DNA of 64,000 nt. Source: Pseudomonadota bacterium (lineage in GTDB: Bacteria > Pseudomonadota > Gammaproteobacteria > Xanthomonadales > SZUA-38). The first letter of the stretch is position 1. The number at the start of each line of letters is the position of its first letter. Below, one piece after another: positions 16,984 through 24,430 of this stretch. The notes under the pieces were generated by a model. That model was given only the letters and a program-made list of their open reading frames with translations, was not told the DNA's origin and did not search any database. The stretch lies in contig JBCCCR010000033.1 in the NCBI GenBank assembly GCA_039033415.1, positions 16,407-80,406 on the forward strand, given 5' to 3'. The position numbers and the translations under genes were made by a program.

Positions 16984-17930
16984 GATTGATCCTTTAGCGC
17001 CTGCTGGTGTCGTTTGAGAAATTCATCGGCGGCGTCATAGCCACTCATCTTAAGACCGTGATTTCGCACCGCAGCTTCCACCAATACCGCCAGGTTTCTG
17101 CCGGGCGCTACCGGAACGGTGATCTGCGGTATGCCGATGCCCAGGATTTCGCGTTCGCTTTGTTCACCTCGCAGGCGGTCCATCTCCGTATGGCGGATGG
17201 CTTCAGCGTCCATCAGGCGAAGATGGATAATCAGCCGCAGGTACTTGTTTGCGATGATCGCGCTATCGCCAAACATGGCGCGAACGTTGAGGACGCCGAG
17301 CCCTCGAACTTCCAGACAATCGCGCAGCAGCGGTGGACAGGTGCCGTCGATCACGTCGGGGCCGATCAGCGTCATATCGGGCGCGTCGTCCGCCACGAGG
17401 CGATGGCCGCGCGTGATCAGCTCCAGGGCCAGCTCACTTTTGCCTGCCCCGCTGTCGCCGGTAATGAGCACTCCCAGGCTGAATACCTCCATAAACACGC
17501 CGTGCACCGAGGTATTTCGAGCCACCCGGCGTGACAGCATGTGCTGCAGGTGGCTGACCAGCTCGACGCCTGCCGCGGAAGAGGCCCACAGGGGTGTCCC
17601 GGACTCTTCCGCAGCCTCCCTCAGATCATCGGGCAGGGGCAGCGAGTCGCTGACCAGAACCGCCATGGGATCGTTGGCTACAATGCGCGCGATGGTCTCC
17701 CAGCGCTGCCGAGCTTCCAGCGTATCGAGATACGCGACTTCCTCAGCACCGAGAATTTGAATGTTGTTGGGATGAATGACGTTCAGGAAGCCCGCCAGCG
17801 ACGGCCTGGGGCCCTCGGTCGCCTGGCTCGCCAAGGCGCGCTCCGTGCCGCTCCGTCCAGCCGCCCAGGTCAGACTAAAGCGATCCTTTAGCGCGGCAAA
17901 AATCTCGCCCGAGGTGATGCGCCCATTCAT
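16980..17930 (-). CDS. hprK: HPr kinase/phosphorylase
   Basis: A 316-residue bifunctional HprK/P acting on Ser46 of HPr. Catalytic His143 lies in SVHGVFMEVF, Walker A GDSGAGKS at 158-165, and the family signature LEVRGLGVLNVRAMFG is present. The C-terminal IPVAPGRN-type loop reads TVPVAPGRN. Its ATG is only 11 bp from the end of the inverted-repeat element at 17,942-18,487, which separates it from ptsN, the gene it normally follows. No good Shine-Dalgarno is seen upstream, so its expression may have been changed by the insertion. Confidence 0.95.
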   Translation of the reverse strand: MNGRITSGEIFAALKDRFSLTWAAGRSGTERALASQATEGPRPSLAGFLNVIHPNNIQILGAEEVAYLDTLEARQRWETIARIVANDPMAVLVSDSLPLPDDLREAAEESGTPLWASSAAGVELVSHLQHMLSRRVARNTSVHGVFMEVFSLGVLITGDSGAGKSELALELITRGHRLVADDAPDMTLIGPDVIDGTCPPLLRDCLEVRGLGVLNVRAMFGDSAIIANKYLRLIIHLRLMDAEAIRHTEMDRLRGEQSEREILGIGIPQITVPVAPGRNLAVLVEAAVRNHGLKMSGYDAADEFLKRHQQALKDQS

Positions 17931-17941
17931 CAGGCGGAGGT

Positions 17942-17958
17942 TAGTGTCCTGTCACGTT
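17942..17958 (+). repeat. left terminal inverted repeat
   Basis: TAGTGTCCTGTCACGTT. It ends 11 bp before the hprK start codon (minus strand). Confidence 0.85.
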
Positions 17959-18160
17959 CATTTGTTGAGTTTCAGCGCGTGTCCACAAGGCCCTGGGGTC
18001 AGTGGTCCGTGCGGCGTGGCTGTCACTTCAGCGAGCGTGTCAGGCGTCAGGCCAAGGCGATTCGTCGGGGTCATAGCCCTAGCTATGGCCTCGGCGGGTC
18101 AACGCCGGCATGGCGCCTGACGCGCTCGCACTGCGGGTCCACCGCTGGGCCCGCCTGGCC

Positions 18161-18212
18161 GCGTTGCGAGCCTTGCCAAGGGCTACGGCCATTGCCTGCG
18201 GCTCGCGCCTTG
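18161..18212 (+). repeat. hairpin module copy A
   Basis: Begins GCGTTGCGAGCCTTGCCAAG. The stem GCGAGCC (18,166-18,172) pairs with GGCTCGC (18,200-18,206) around a conserved CTTGCCAAGGGC..CGGCCATTGCC interior. It is gap-free alignable with copy B. Confidence 0.7.
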
Positions 18213-18264
18213 CCAGACGGGCCCAGCGGATGGACTGAAGCGACAGCCACACCGCACGGCCCAC

Positions 18265-18314
18265 TAAGCGCGAGCCGCCGGCCAGGGTGGTTCCCTGGCC
18301 AAGGTTCGCAACGC
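18265..18314 (-). repeat. hairpin module copy C (inverted, diverged)
   Basis: Reverse orientation relative to A and B. The stem arms GCGAGCC (18,270-18,276) and GGTTCGC (18,303-18,309) pair with one wobble; the outer sequence CAAGGTTCGCAACGC matches the reverse complement of copy A with one change. One small indel in the interior. Confidence 0.6.
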
Positions 18315-18380
18315 CGCTCTTTGCCTTGTGGGACGCGCCCTTCTTCATTTCTTGGGGGAGCCCCCTTGGGACCAATAACC

Positions 18381-18432
18381 GCGTTGCATCGCTTGCCAAG
18401 GGCGTCGGCCATTGCCGGCGCGATGCGCCTTG
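18381..18432 (+). repeat. hairpin module copy B
   Basis: Begins GCGTTGCATCGCTTGCCAAG. The stem GCATCGC (18,386-18,392) pairs with GCGATGC (18,420-18,426). Compared with copy A, four of the seven stem pairs are changed on both sides so that pairing is kept, while the interior is nearly identical. Confidence 0.7.
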
Positions 18433-18470
18433 TTCTTGGCGCCCAACGGGGCTCTGAAATGCAACCAATT

Positions 18471-18487
18471 AACGTGACAGGACACTA
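18471..18487 (-). repeat. right terminal inverted repeat
   Basis: Exact reverse complement of the left repeat. The ptsN stop codon (TAG on the minus strand, 18,485-18,487) is formed by its last three bases. Confidence 0.85.
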
Positions 18488-18949
18488 GACCTGCTGCATT
18501 TCCCAGGATTCAAGCAATTCCATGACGTGCTCCGGGCTGTCGGCGGCCCGGAGCTGGTCGCGCCGCTCGGCGTCATGGAACGTTTCGGCGACCAGCGCGA
18601 GTAGCTTCAGGTGCTGGTCTTCGTGAGATTCCGGCACCATCAGAGCAAACACTAGATCGACGGGCTTGCCGTCGCTGCTGTCGAAGTCCACCGGGTCGTG
18701 CAGCTTCAGCAGGCAGCCCGCCGCCGCCGGCAGCTCGGCCAGGCGGCAGTGGGGCAGGGCCACACCTTGCCCTAACGCCGTGGTACCGATGCGCTCTCGC
18801 GCGCAGAGCCCGGAATATACGGTCCGCTCTTCGATGCCCTCGGCGGCGGGATAAAGCGACGCGGCGGCGACCTCCAGAACCCGCTTTTTGCTCCTGGCCT
18901 TAACGTCAATAGCGATACGCTCAGGGTTGATCAGATCCGATATCAGCAT
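18485..18949 (-). CDS. ptsN: PTS IIA-like nitrogen regulatory protein (EIIA-Ntr)
   Basis: A 154-residue EIIA-Ntr with active His67 in GQGVALPHCRL and the family text RERIGTTALG. It is the output of the nitrogen PTS, affecting K+ transport and stress functions in relatives; phosphorylation here would have to come from the single EI/HPr pair of this cluster. ATG 18949 has AAGG about 8 bases upstream. Its stop lies within the right inverted repeat of the 546-bp element; without the element the same reading frame would end in TAA at the same codon. Confidence 0.94.
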   Translation of the reverse strand: MLISDLINPERIAIDVKARSKKRVLEVAAASLYPAAEGIEERTVYSGLCARERIGTTALGQGVALPHCRLAELPAAAGCLLKLHDPVDFDSSDGKPVDLVFALMVPESHEDQHLKLLALVAETFHDAERRDQLRAADSPEHVMELLESWEMQQV

Positions 18950-19000
18950 GGCAGATGCCTTTCTTCGCCTTATTTTTCGATTTGCCGCTGAAGCGAACGG

Positions 19001-19324
19001 TCAGTTTGTGCCCATAGATTTCAGCGGCACGTCGCCACTGTGGTCCCGCAGTTTCTCTTTGTACTTGATGACCTGTCGATCGAGACGGTCGACCAGCATG
19101 TCGATGGAGGCGTACATGTCTTCGGATTGTGCGTCGGCAAAAAACTTTTTGCCGCTGCCGTTGAGGGTCGCCTCAGCGTGCTGCTGATGACGGTCAACGC
19201 CTAGGATGACGTGCACATCGAGCAGGTGATCGAAGTGTTTCACCACCCGCTTGAATCGGCTCTCTACCTTCTTGCGAAGGGCCGGCGTGATATCGATATT
19301 GCGTCCGGTGAGATTGATTTGCAT
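19001..19324 (-). CDS. hpf: Ribosome hibernation promoting factor
   Basis: HPF/RaiA-family protein of 107 residues (MQINLTGRNIDITPALRKKV, then a central VDRHQQHAEATLNGSGKKFFADAQSEDMYASID region). It binds the 30S decoding centre in stationary phase. It is slightly longer than E. coli short HPF but lacks the long-HPF C-terminal domain. Strong Shine-Dalgarno AAAGGAGGAG before the ATG. It lies between rpoN and ptsN, the conserved location. Confidence 0.95.
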   Translation of the reverse strand: MQINLTGRNIDITPALRKKVESRFKRVVKHFDHLLDVHVILGVDRHQQHAEATLNGSGKKFFADAQSEDMYASIDMLVDRLDRQVIKYKEKLRDHSGDVPLKSMGTN

Positions 19325-19345
19325 GACACGCTCCTCCTTTGGAAG

Positions 19346-20860
19346 TTACATCAACCGCTTACGTCGGGATGATGAGGGAATGTTCAGCGCTTCTCGGTAC
19401 TTGGCGACCGTGCGCCGGGCAACGTCGATGCCCTGGTCGTTCAGCAGCTGAGCGAGCTTGCTGTCGCTGAGTGGCTTGGCCGGCGGTTCACCCTCAACCA
19501 GTCGATTGATCATGGCCTGGATGGCGGTTGCCGACATCTCTCCGCCGTCGCTGGTGCCGACATGGCTGGAAAAGAAATACTTGAATTCAAAGATCCCCCG
19601 CGGGGTGACCATGTACTTGCGCGTTGTCACCCGAGACACCGTCGACTCGTGCATATCGATGGTATCGGCCACTTCGCGCAAAACCAGAGGCTTCATCGCC
19701 TCCGGGCCCAGCTCGAAGAAATCCGACTGGTATCGGACGATCGCGTTGGCCACCTTCAGCAGGGTTTCGTTTCGCGCCTCCAGGCTCTTGATCAGCCAGC
19801 GGGCCTCCTGCAGCTGGCCCCGGAGATAGTTCGAGTCTTCTTTGCTGGCTTTGCCGATCATGCCTGCATAAAAATCGTTGACCCGCAGCTGCGGCATGGT
19901 GTCTTCGGGCAGCCGCGCAATCCACACGCCGGCGCGTTTTTCGACCACCACGTCCGGGGTTACGTATTCGGTCGGGGTCGATGAGAAATGGGCGCCCGGG
20001 CGCGGCTCCAGCGATCGGACCAGCTCGATGCCCTGACGCAGCTGGTCATCGGTCAGCGACAGCTTGCGCCGCAGTCCGACGATGTCCTGCTTGGCGAGCA
20101 GGTCCAGGCCTTGGTCGACAATCTTGCTGGCGACCCTGAGGCCGCTCGTATCGTCGGCCAGTGTCGCCAGCTGAATCGTCAGGCATTCCTGGAGTGAACA
20201 GGAGGCGGCACCGAGCGGATCAAAATGCTGAAGCCGGTGACGCATCGCCTCCACCTCGTCACTTTCCACCTCCCACTCCGGCAGCAGACTCATACGAATC
20301 GCTTCAACCGTTTCGGTGAGGTAACCATCGTCGCCAATCGCGTCGATGATCGCCACGCCAATGGCCACATCTCGCGGCAGGGCATGACTCAGGTTGAGTT
20401 GCCAAAGCAGGTGTTCGGCCAGCGTGTCCTGGTCGCTGTCAGCGAAGTCCATGGGTCTGTCGCTGAAATCGCCGCTGCTGCGGGTGGTGCCGGTAGTGGA
20501 CGCCGCGTAACGCTCCTCATAGAGGATGTTATCCGTATCAGCGTCCACGTCGGGACCGGCGTCGGGCTGCGTATCGGGTGTGGTGAAGGCGTCTTTTTCC
20601 GCGTCAACACCGATCTCATCGGTGGCGGTGGCCTCGACGGTGCGCTCATCGATCGTCGCGCGATCGCCGGCGTTATCGTCCGCCCCGGCCGCCGACGTGA
20701 GCTCCAGGTCTTCGCGCTCGAGCAGGGGGTTGGTTTCCAGCGCTTCCAGGAGCTGGGTTTCGAGTTCCTGAGAAGAGAGCTGCAGCAGTTTGATGGCCTG
20801 CTGCAGCTGAGGCGTCATGTTGAGCTGTTGCCCGAGACGCAGTTGTAGGGCGGGTTTCAA
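19346..20860 (-). CDS. rpoN: RNA polymerase sigma-54 factor
   Basis: Sigma-54 of 504 residues: the Gln-rich activator-interacting region I (MKPALQLRLGQQLNMTPQLQQAIKLLQ, residues 1-50), an acidic region II (about 55-140), core-binding and cross-linking regions (about 140-420), and the RpoN box ARRTVAKYRE near residue 483. The start is a TTG at 20860, giving the normal N-terminus. It needs enhancer-binding proteins, none of which are in the window. A typical role is nitrogen, pilus and flagellar control, consistent with the flagellar genes at the other end of the window. Confidence 0.96.
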   Translation of the reverse strand: MKPALQLRLGQQLNMTPQLQQAIKLLQLSSQELETQLLEALETNPLLEREDLELTSAAGADDNAGDRATIDERTVEATATDEIGVDAEKDAFTTPDTQPDAGPDVDADTDNILYEERYAASTTGTTRSSGDFSDRPMDFADSDQDTLAEHLLWQLNLSHALPRDVAIGVAIIDAIGDDGYLTETVEAIRMSLLPEWEVESDEVEAMRHRLQHFDPLGAASCSLQECLTIQLATLADDTSGLRVASKIVDQGLDLLAKQDIVGLRRKLSLTDDQLRQGIELVRSLEPRPGAHFSSTPTEYVTPDVVVEKRAGVWIARLPEDTMPQLRVNDFYAGMIGKASKEDSNYLRGQLQEARWLIKSLEARNETLLKVANAIVRYQSDFFELGPEAMKPLVLREVADTIDMHESTVSRVTTRKYMVTPRGIFEFKYFFSSHVGTSDGGEMSATAIQAMINRLVEGEPPAKPLSDSKLAQLLNDQGIDVARRTVAKYREALNIPSSSRRKRLM

Positions 20861-21027
20861 CGTATCTGTGCCTGAAGACCGTTCAAAGGGCTACGCCACT
20901 GAATCGGTAATGCCACGTATCAAGACGGGCTTGCGAATCCATTTTATGCCTCGCTACCGCACTTGCCTAGTACATGGCTTGTAAAGAACCGTGTCGGAAA
21001 CCTGCCGGAATTTTTGCCCGTGAACGA

Positions 21028-21753
21028 TCACAGGTTGAAATCCTGACCCAGATAAACGTCGCGCACCTGCTTGTTGGCCAACACGTCAGCCGGTGACCCT
21101 TCGGCAAGCACTTTGCCTTCGCTAAGAATGTAGGCGCTATCGCAGATCTTGAGCGTTTCCTGCACATTGTGATCGGTAACAAGCACGCCGATACCCCGCG
21201 CCTTCAGATGATTGACGATGCGCTGGATTTCGTTGATGGAGATCGGATCAACACCGGCAAAAGGCTCGTCCAGCAGCATGTAGCGCGGCGCGGCAGCCAG
21301 TGCTCTGGCGATCTCAACGCGCCTTCGTTCGCCGCCGGAGAGCGTAATGCCCTTCTGACCCGCCAGGTGTCCAACCTGAAGCTCGTCGAGCAACTGTTCG
21401 AGTTCAGCGCGGCGGTCACCTCGGCTGAGCCCCTTGCGCAGCTGCAGGATCGCCATGATGTTGTCCCGAACGCTGAGCTGCCGAAAGATCGACGGTTCCT
21501 GGGGCAGGTAGCCGATGCCGAGGTGCGCTCGGCGGTTCATGGGCATACCCGTGATGTCCTGTTCGTCGAGCCAGATGGTTCCCGAGTCGCAGCGGACCAG
21601 ACCCACCATCATGTAAAAGCAGGTGGTTTTGCCGGCGCCGTTCGGGCCCAGCAGGCCGACCGTTTCACCCTGGCGAACGGTGACCGAACAGCCGTCGACC
21701 ACGGCGCGTGATTTGTACGTTTTGGACAGGGTGTCCGCGCGGAGAATCGACAT
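21028..21753 (-). CDS. lptB: LPS export ABC transporter ATPase LptB
   Basis: A 241-residue ABC ATPase: Walker A GPNGAGKTT, Q-loop YLPQEPSIFRQ, signature LSGGERRRVEIARAL, Walker B YMLLDEPFAGVDP, H-loop TDHNVQE. It powers LPS extraction with LptFG (not in the window). It is followed by a 167-bp intergenic region before rpoN with no gene, probably holding the rpoN leader. Confidence 0.97.
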   Translation of the reverse strand: MSILRADTLSKTYKSRAVVDGCSVTVRQGETVGLLGPNGAGKTTCFYMMVGLVRCDSGTIWLDEQDITGMPMNRRAHLGIGYLPQEPSIFRQLSVRDNIMAILQLRKGLSRGDRRAELEQLLDELQVGHLAGQKGITLSGGERRRVEIARALAAAPRYMLLDEPFAGVDPISINEIQRIVNHLKARGIGVLVTDHNVQETLKICDSAYILSEGKVLAEGSPADVLANKQVRDVYLGQDFNL

Positions 21754-21784
21754 CAGCCGGGTTGAGAAGCGTTAGAGGCTGGCG

Positions 21785-22285
21785 TCAGCCGTCCGCCGGC
21801 TTCTGCGGCGGGGTGTAGATAAACAGCACCGGTTTGTCGCTGTTGCCACCGGCATCGAGCTGCTGTGTATTCAGATCGTAGTTGATTGTTTCAGCCCGCA
21901 TCTCGTCACCGGCCTTACGGACTTGAGCCTGGCCGATGAGCGTGACCTTTTCGTCCTGCAGGAAGTAGTCGATACGCTCAGCCCGGCCGTCGAGCGGACT
22001 GCCGTCGTCCAGCTCTTCGCGCCAGCGCGCCGGTTCGGTCTCTTTGCCGATAATCTCGATGCGCACCAGCGCCCCCTTGTCGTCGCGAAACACCCGGGCG
22101 CTGTCGCTGGTGATTGTCAGACTGCCCTGGGTCAGCTCGAAGCCCCGGCTGAACTCAACGACGCCCGCGTTTTCCGTCGACCGTCCAGCCCGGAACTCTG
22201 CGCGCTGGTTACGATCCTCGGTACGAGCCCAGGCGGCAGCACTGATCAGGCTGGCGCAGAGCAGAAGCACAGAACGCTTTTTCAT
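21785..22285 (-). CDS. lptA: LPS transport periplasmic protein LptA
   Basis: A 166-residue OstA-like beta-jellyroll bridge protein. The signal peptide MKKRSVLLLCASLISAAAWA is cut before RTEDRNQ; core repeats include GDEMRAETINYDLNTQQLDAGG. I chose ATG 22285, one base after the lptC stop, which gives a clean signal peptide; ATG 22303 within lptC is the alternative. It carries LPS from LptC to LptD. Confidence 0.93.
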   Translation of the reverse strand: MKKRSVLLLCASLISAAAWARTEDRNQRAEFRAGRSTENAGVVEFSRGFELTQGSLTITSDSARVFRDDKGALVRIEIIGKETEPARWREELDDGSPLDGRAERIDYFLQDEKVTLIGQAQVRKAGDEMRAETINYDLNTQQLDAGGNSDKPVLFIYTPPQKPADG

Positions 22286-22286
22286 G

Positions 22287-22835
22287 TCAGCTCGGTGGTT
22301 CATAAAAGCCTTTGACCTGGCTGAGTATATCGAACTGCTGGCGAGACAGGTCTACTTCAAATCCCACTCCCTCAGACCGCATGTCCGCGCGAATGACTTC
22401 GACGGCCGCCTCGGAACTGGCGAGATTCTCCTGCGGCAGCACGGTGACGTCGGAGGTGTTGACAATGGTCAGTGGCGCTTGTTCCGAAGCCAGCTTAACT
22501 GGCCCCGGCAGCCAGATTTCATCTCCCTCCCGGTTGATCCAGGCGCTGTCCGACTGCATCTGCCAGGTGACCTCGCCAGCCTCAAAGAGCGTCAGGTGCG
22601 GCGTGGTGATCGTGACCGACTCGTCCTCTTGATTCTTTTCAAGATAGGGAGACTGAACGCGGAAGCTTGGTCGGCCGCTTGGATCCATCACCAGCAGATC
22701 AAATTCCTCCAGCAGATAATCCGACCGCGCGGCGGGCAAAGTCTCCACTTCCTCGGGCTCGCGAAGGCTCGACGCCAGCCAAAACGTGAACGTCAGCCCC
22801 AGGGCCGCAGCAACAAAGCGGGTACGGGACTGCAA
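22287..22835 (-). CDS. lptC: LPS export system protein LptC
   Basis: A 182-residue bitopic inner-membrane protein: an N-terminal helix (about residues 6-24, FVAAALGLTFTFWLASSL), then the periplasmic OstA-like fold. It has low sequence identity to other LptC, but size, topology and position between kdsC and lptA are diagnostic. TTG start. Confidence 0.92.
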   Translation of the reverse strand: MQSRTRFVAAALGLTFTFWLASSLREPEEVETLPAARSDYLLEEFDLLVMDPSGRPSFRVQSPYLEKNQEDESVTITTPHLTLFEAGEVTWQMQSDSAWINREGDEIWLPGPVKLASEQAPLTIVNTSDVTVLPQENLASSEAAVEVIRADMRSEGVGFEVDLSRQQFDILSQVKGFYEPPS

Positions 22836-22844
22836 CGGCCGTCG

Positions 22845-23357
22845 TCAGCCGGCGGCGCCGGTCGGCATGATGAGGTCGCATACGTCCCGGACCGCTCCAC
22901 TCCCGCCGGGACGGGGCGTCACCCAGTGTGCAACCGCCAGCGCGCTGGCGTGGGCGTTGGGTACCGAGATGGCCAGCCCGGCGCGCTCCAGGGCGGGCAC
23001 ATCGATCAGGTCATCACCCACATACGCGGTTTCGGACAGTTCGACGCCAGCGTCATCCGCCATGGCGGCGAGCGCCGGGCCCTTGTCGTCGCAGCCCGCC
23101 ACCAGTCGGGTGATACCGAGCTCCGCCATGCGGTGGTTGACGATCGGGTTGTCTCGGCCGGTGATGATGCCGACGAGCGTTCCTGCGCGCATGAGGTGTT
23201 TGAGGCCGAGGCCATCCTGGGTAAAGAACGCCTTCAGCTCGCGGCCAGCTTCGTCATAGTAAAGGCGGCCGTCGGTCATGACGCCATCGACGTCAAACAC
23301 GGCGAGGCGCACGGCGGTCGCTCTGCGCTGAACCGCCTCCGGCACCGCGGCCGTCAC
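22845..23357 (-). CDS. kdsC: 3-deoxy-D-manno-octulosonate 8-phosphate phosphatase KdsC
   Basis: A 170-residue HAD phosphatase with no cap domain: motif I FDVDGVMTDGRLYYD, motif II GIITGRD, and YVGDDLIDVPAL. It removes phosphate from Kdo-8-P. GTG start one base after the kdsD stop. It is followed by lptC, the standard gene order. Confidence 0.96.
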   Translation of the reverse strand: MTAAVPEAVQRRATAVRLAVFDVDGVMTDGRLYYDEAGRELKAFFTQDGLGLKHLMRAGTLVGIITGRDNPIVNHRMAELGITRLVAGCDDKGPALAAMADDAGVELSETAYVGDDLIDVPALERAGLAISVPNAHASALAVAHWVTPRPGGSGAVRDVCDLIMPTGAAG

Positions 23358-23358
23358 G

Positions 23359-24393
23359 TCAGACGACTCCGGCTCGCAGCAGGTCGTGAATGTTCAACGC
23401 GCCGACGAGCTGGCCGTCTTCTTCGACCAGCAGGCTCGAGATGCCATGACGTTCCATCAGCTGCGCGCCCTCGACGGCCAGCTTGCTGGGCTCGATGGTG
23501 ATGCCCTGAAGGGTCATCACCTCCCTGACCGGGACCTGGCGAATGTCGCCCCCGCGATCCCACGTTCGACGAAGGTCACCGTCGGTAAAGACCCCGAGCA
23601 GCTGGTCGTGCTCGTCGACCACGGCGGTCATACCAAAACCCTTGCGGGTCATTTCATCGACGACCGCCGGCAGCACGGTGTCGGCGGGGACTCTGGGAAT
23701 CTCGTCGCCGACGTGCATCAGATCACTGATGTGCACCAGGAGGCGCCGGCCGAGCTGGCCGCCGGGATGGGAGCGCGCAAAGTCTTCCTGCGTGAAGCCA
23801 CGCGCGTGCAGCAGCGAGATGGCTAGCGCGTCACCCATCACCAGGGCAGCGGTAGTACTCGATGTCGGTGCCAGGCCCAGCGGGCAGGCTTCCTGGTCAA
23901 CGCTCACGTCCACGTGGCGAGTGGCGTTCCGCCCCAGCGTGGAGGACGGATTGCCGGTCAGGGCAATCAGAGGGACGTCGAGGCGCTTGATCACCGGCAA
24001 GATGGTCAGGAGCTCTTCGGTCTCACCGGAGTTGGATAACGCGAGGGCAACGTCACTGGTCGTGATCATGCCCAGGTCGCCATGGCTGGCTTCGCCCGGA
24101 TGAACAAAAAAGGCGGGCGAACCGGTGCTGGCCAGGGTCGCGGCAATCTTGGAGGCTACGTGGCCCGACTTCCCCATGCCCATGACAACAATCCGGCCCT
24201 GACAGCTCAGCATCAGCTGGCACGCGGCGAGGAAGTCTTCGTCGATACGATCGAGCAGCGCCTCGACCGCGGTCATCTCGGTCCGAATGACGGCCCGCGC
24301 CATCGTTCGTGTGGCGGCCTCGTCAAGCCGTGTTGGTCCGAGCGGGATCGTGCCGGTAATCAGGCCGGCAAGCCTGGACGGGATGGGTTCCAT
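23359..24393 (-). CDS. kdsD: Arabinose 5-phosphate isomerase KdsD
   Basis: A 344-residue protein: a SIS domain (about residues 40-190, GMGKSGHVASKIAATLASTG, HPGEASHGDLGMI, SNSGETEE), then two CBS domains (DLMHVGDEIPRV, VREVMTLQGITI). It converts ribulose 5-phosphate to arabinose 5-phosphate, the first step of Kdo synthesis. The product feeds KdsA, and KdsC works after it. Confidence 0.96.
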   Translation of the reverse strand: MEPIPSRLAGLITGTIPLGPTRLDEAATRTMARAVIRTEMTAVEALLDRIDEDFLAACQLMLSCQGRIVVMGMGKSGHVASKIAATLASTGSPAFFVHPGEASHGDLGMITTSDVALALSNSGETEELLTILPVIKRLDVPLIALTGNPSSTLGRNATRHVDVSVDQEACPLGLAPTSSTTAALVMGDALAISLLHARGFTQEDFARSHPGGQLGRRLLVHISDLMHVGDEIPRVPADTVLPAVVDEMTRKGFGMTAVVDEHDQLLGVFTDGDLRRTWDRGGDIRQVPVREVMTLQGITIEPSKLAVEGAQLMERHGISSLLVEEDGQLVGALNIHDLLRAGVV

Positions 24394-24430
24394 AGTGGGT
24401 TCGGAGCTCCGGCGACCGGAAAGCTTCAGT

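Larger units (their letters stand above)
17942..18487. mobile_element. 546-bp MITE-like element with perfect 17-bp terminal inverted repeats
   Basis: Bounded by TAGTGTCCTGTCACGTT (17,942-17,958) and its exact reverse complement (18,471-18,487). The outermost TA on both sides fits a TA target duplication, as in IS630/Tc1-mariner insertions. It fills the only gene-free stretch over 300 bp here, between ptsN and hprK. Inside are nested inverted repeats: 18,000-18,031 with 18,235-18,266 (28 of 32 match), 18,031-18,046 with 18,114-18,129 (15 of 16), and 18,142-18,153 with 18,218-18,229 (12 of 12). There are also three copies of a 50-nt hairpin module. Open frames of 169 codons (plus) and 129 codons (minus) exist but are repeat-derived and have no recognisable domain; no transposase is encoded. 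It is probably mobilised in trans, if at all. Confidence 0.8.

Noticed and set aside
17979..18488. 169-codon plus-strand frame within the inverted-repeat element (also 129 codons on the minus strand, 18,079-18,468)
   Set aside because: Composed of the repeats and palindromes of the element, no domain and no ribosome site; more likely non-coding.
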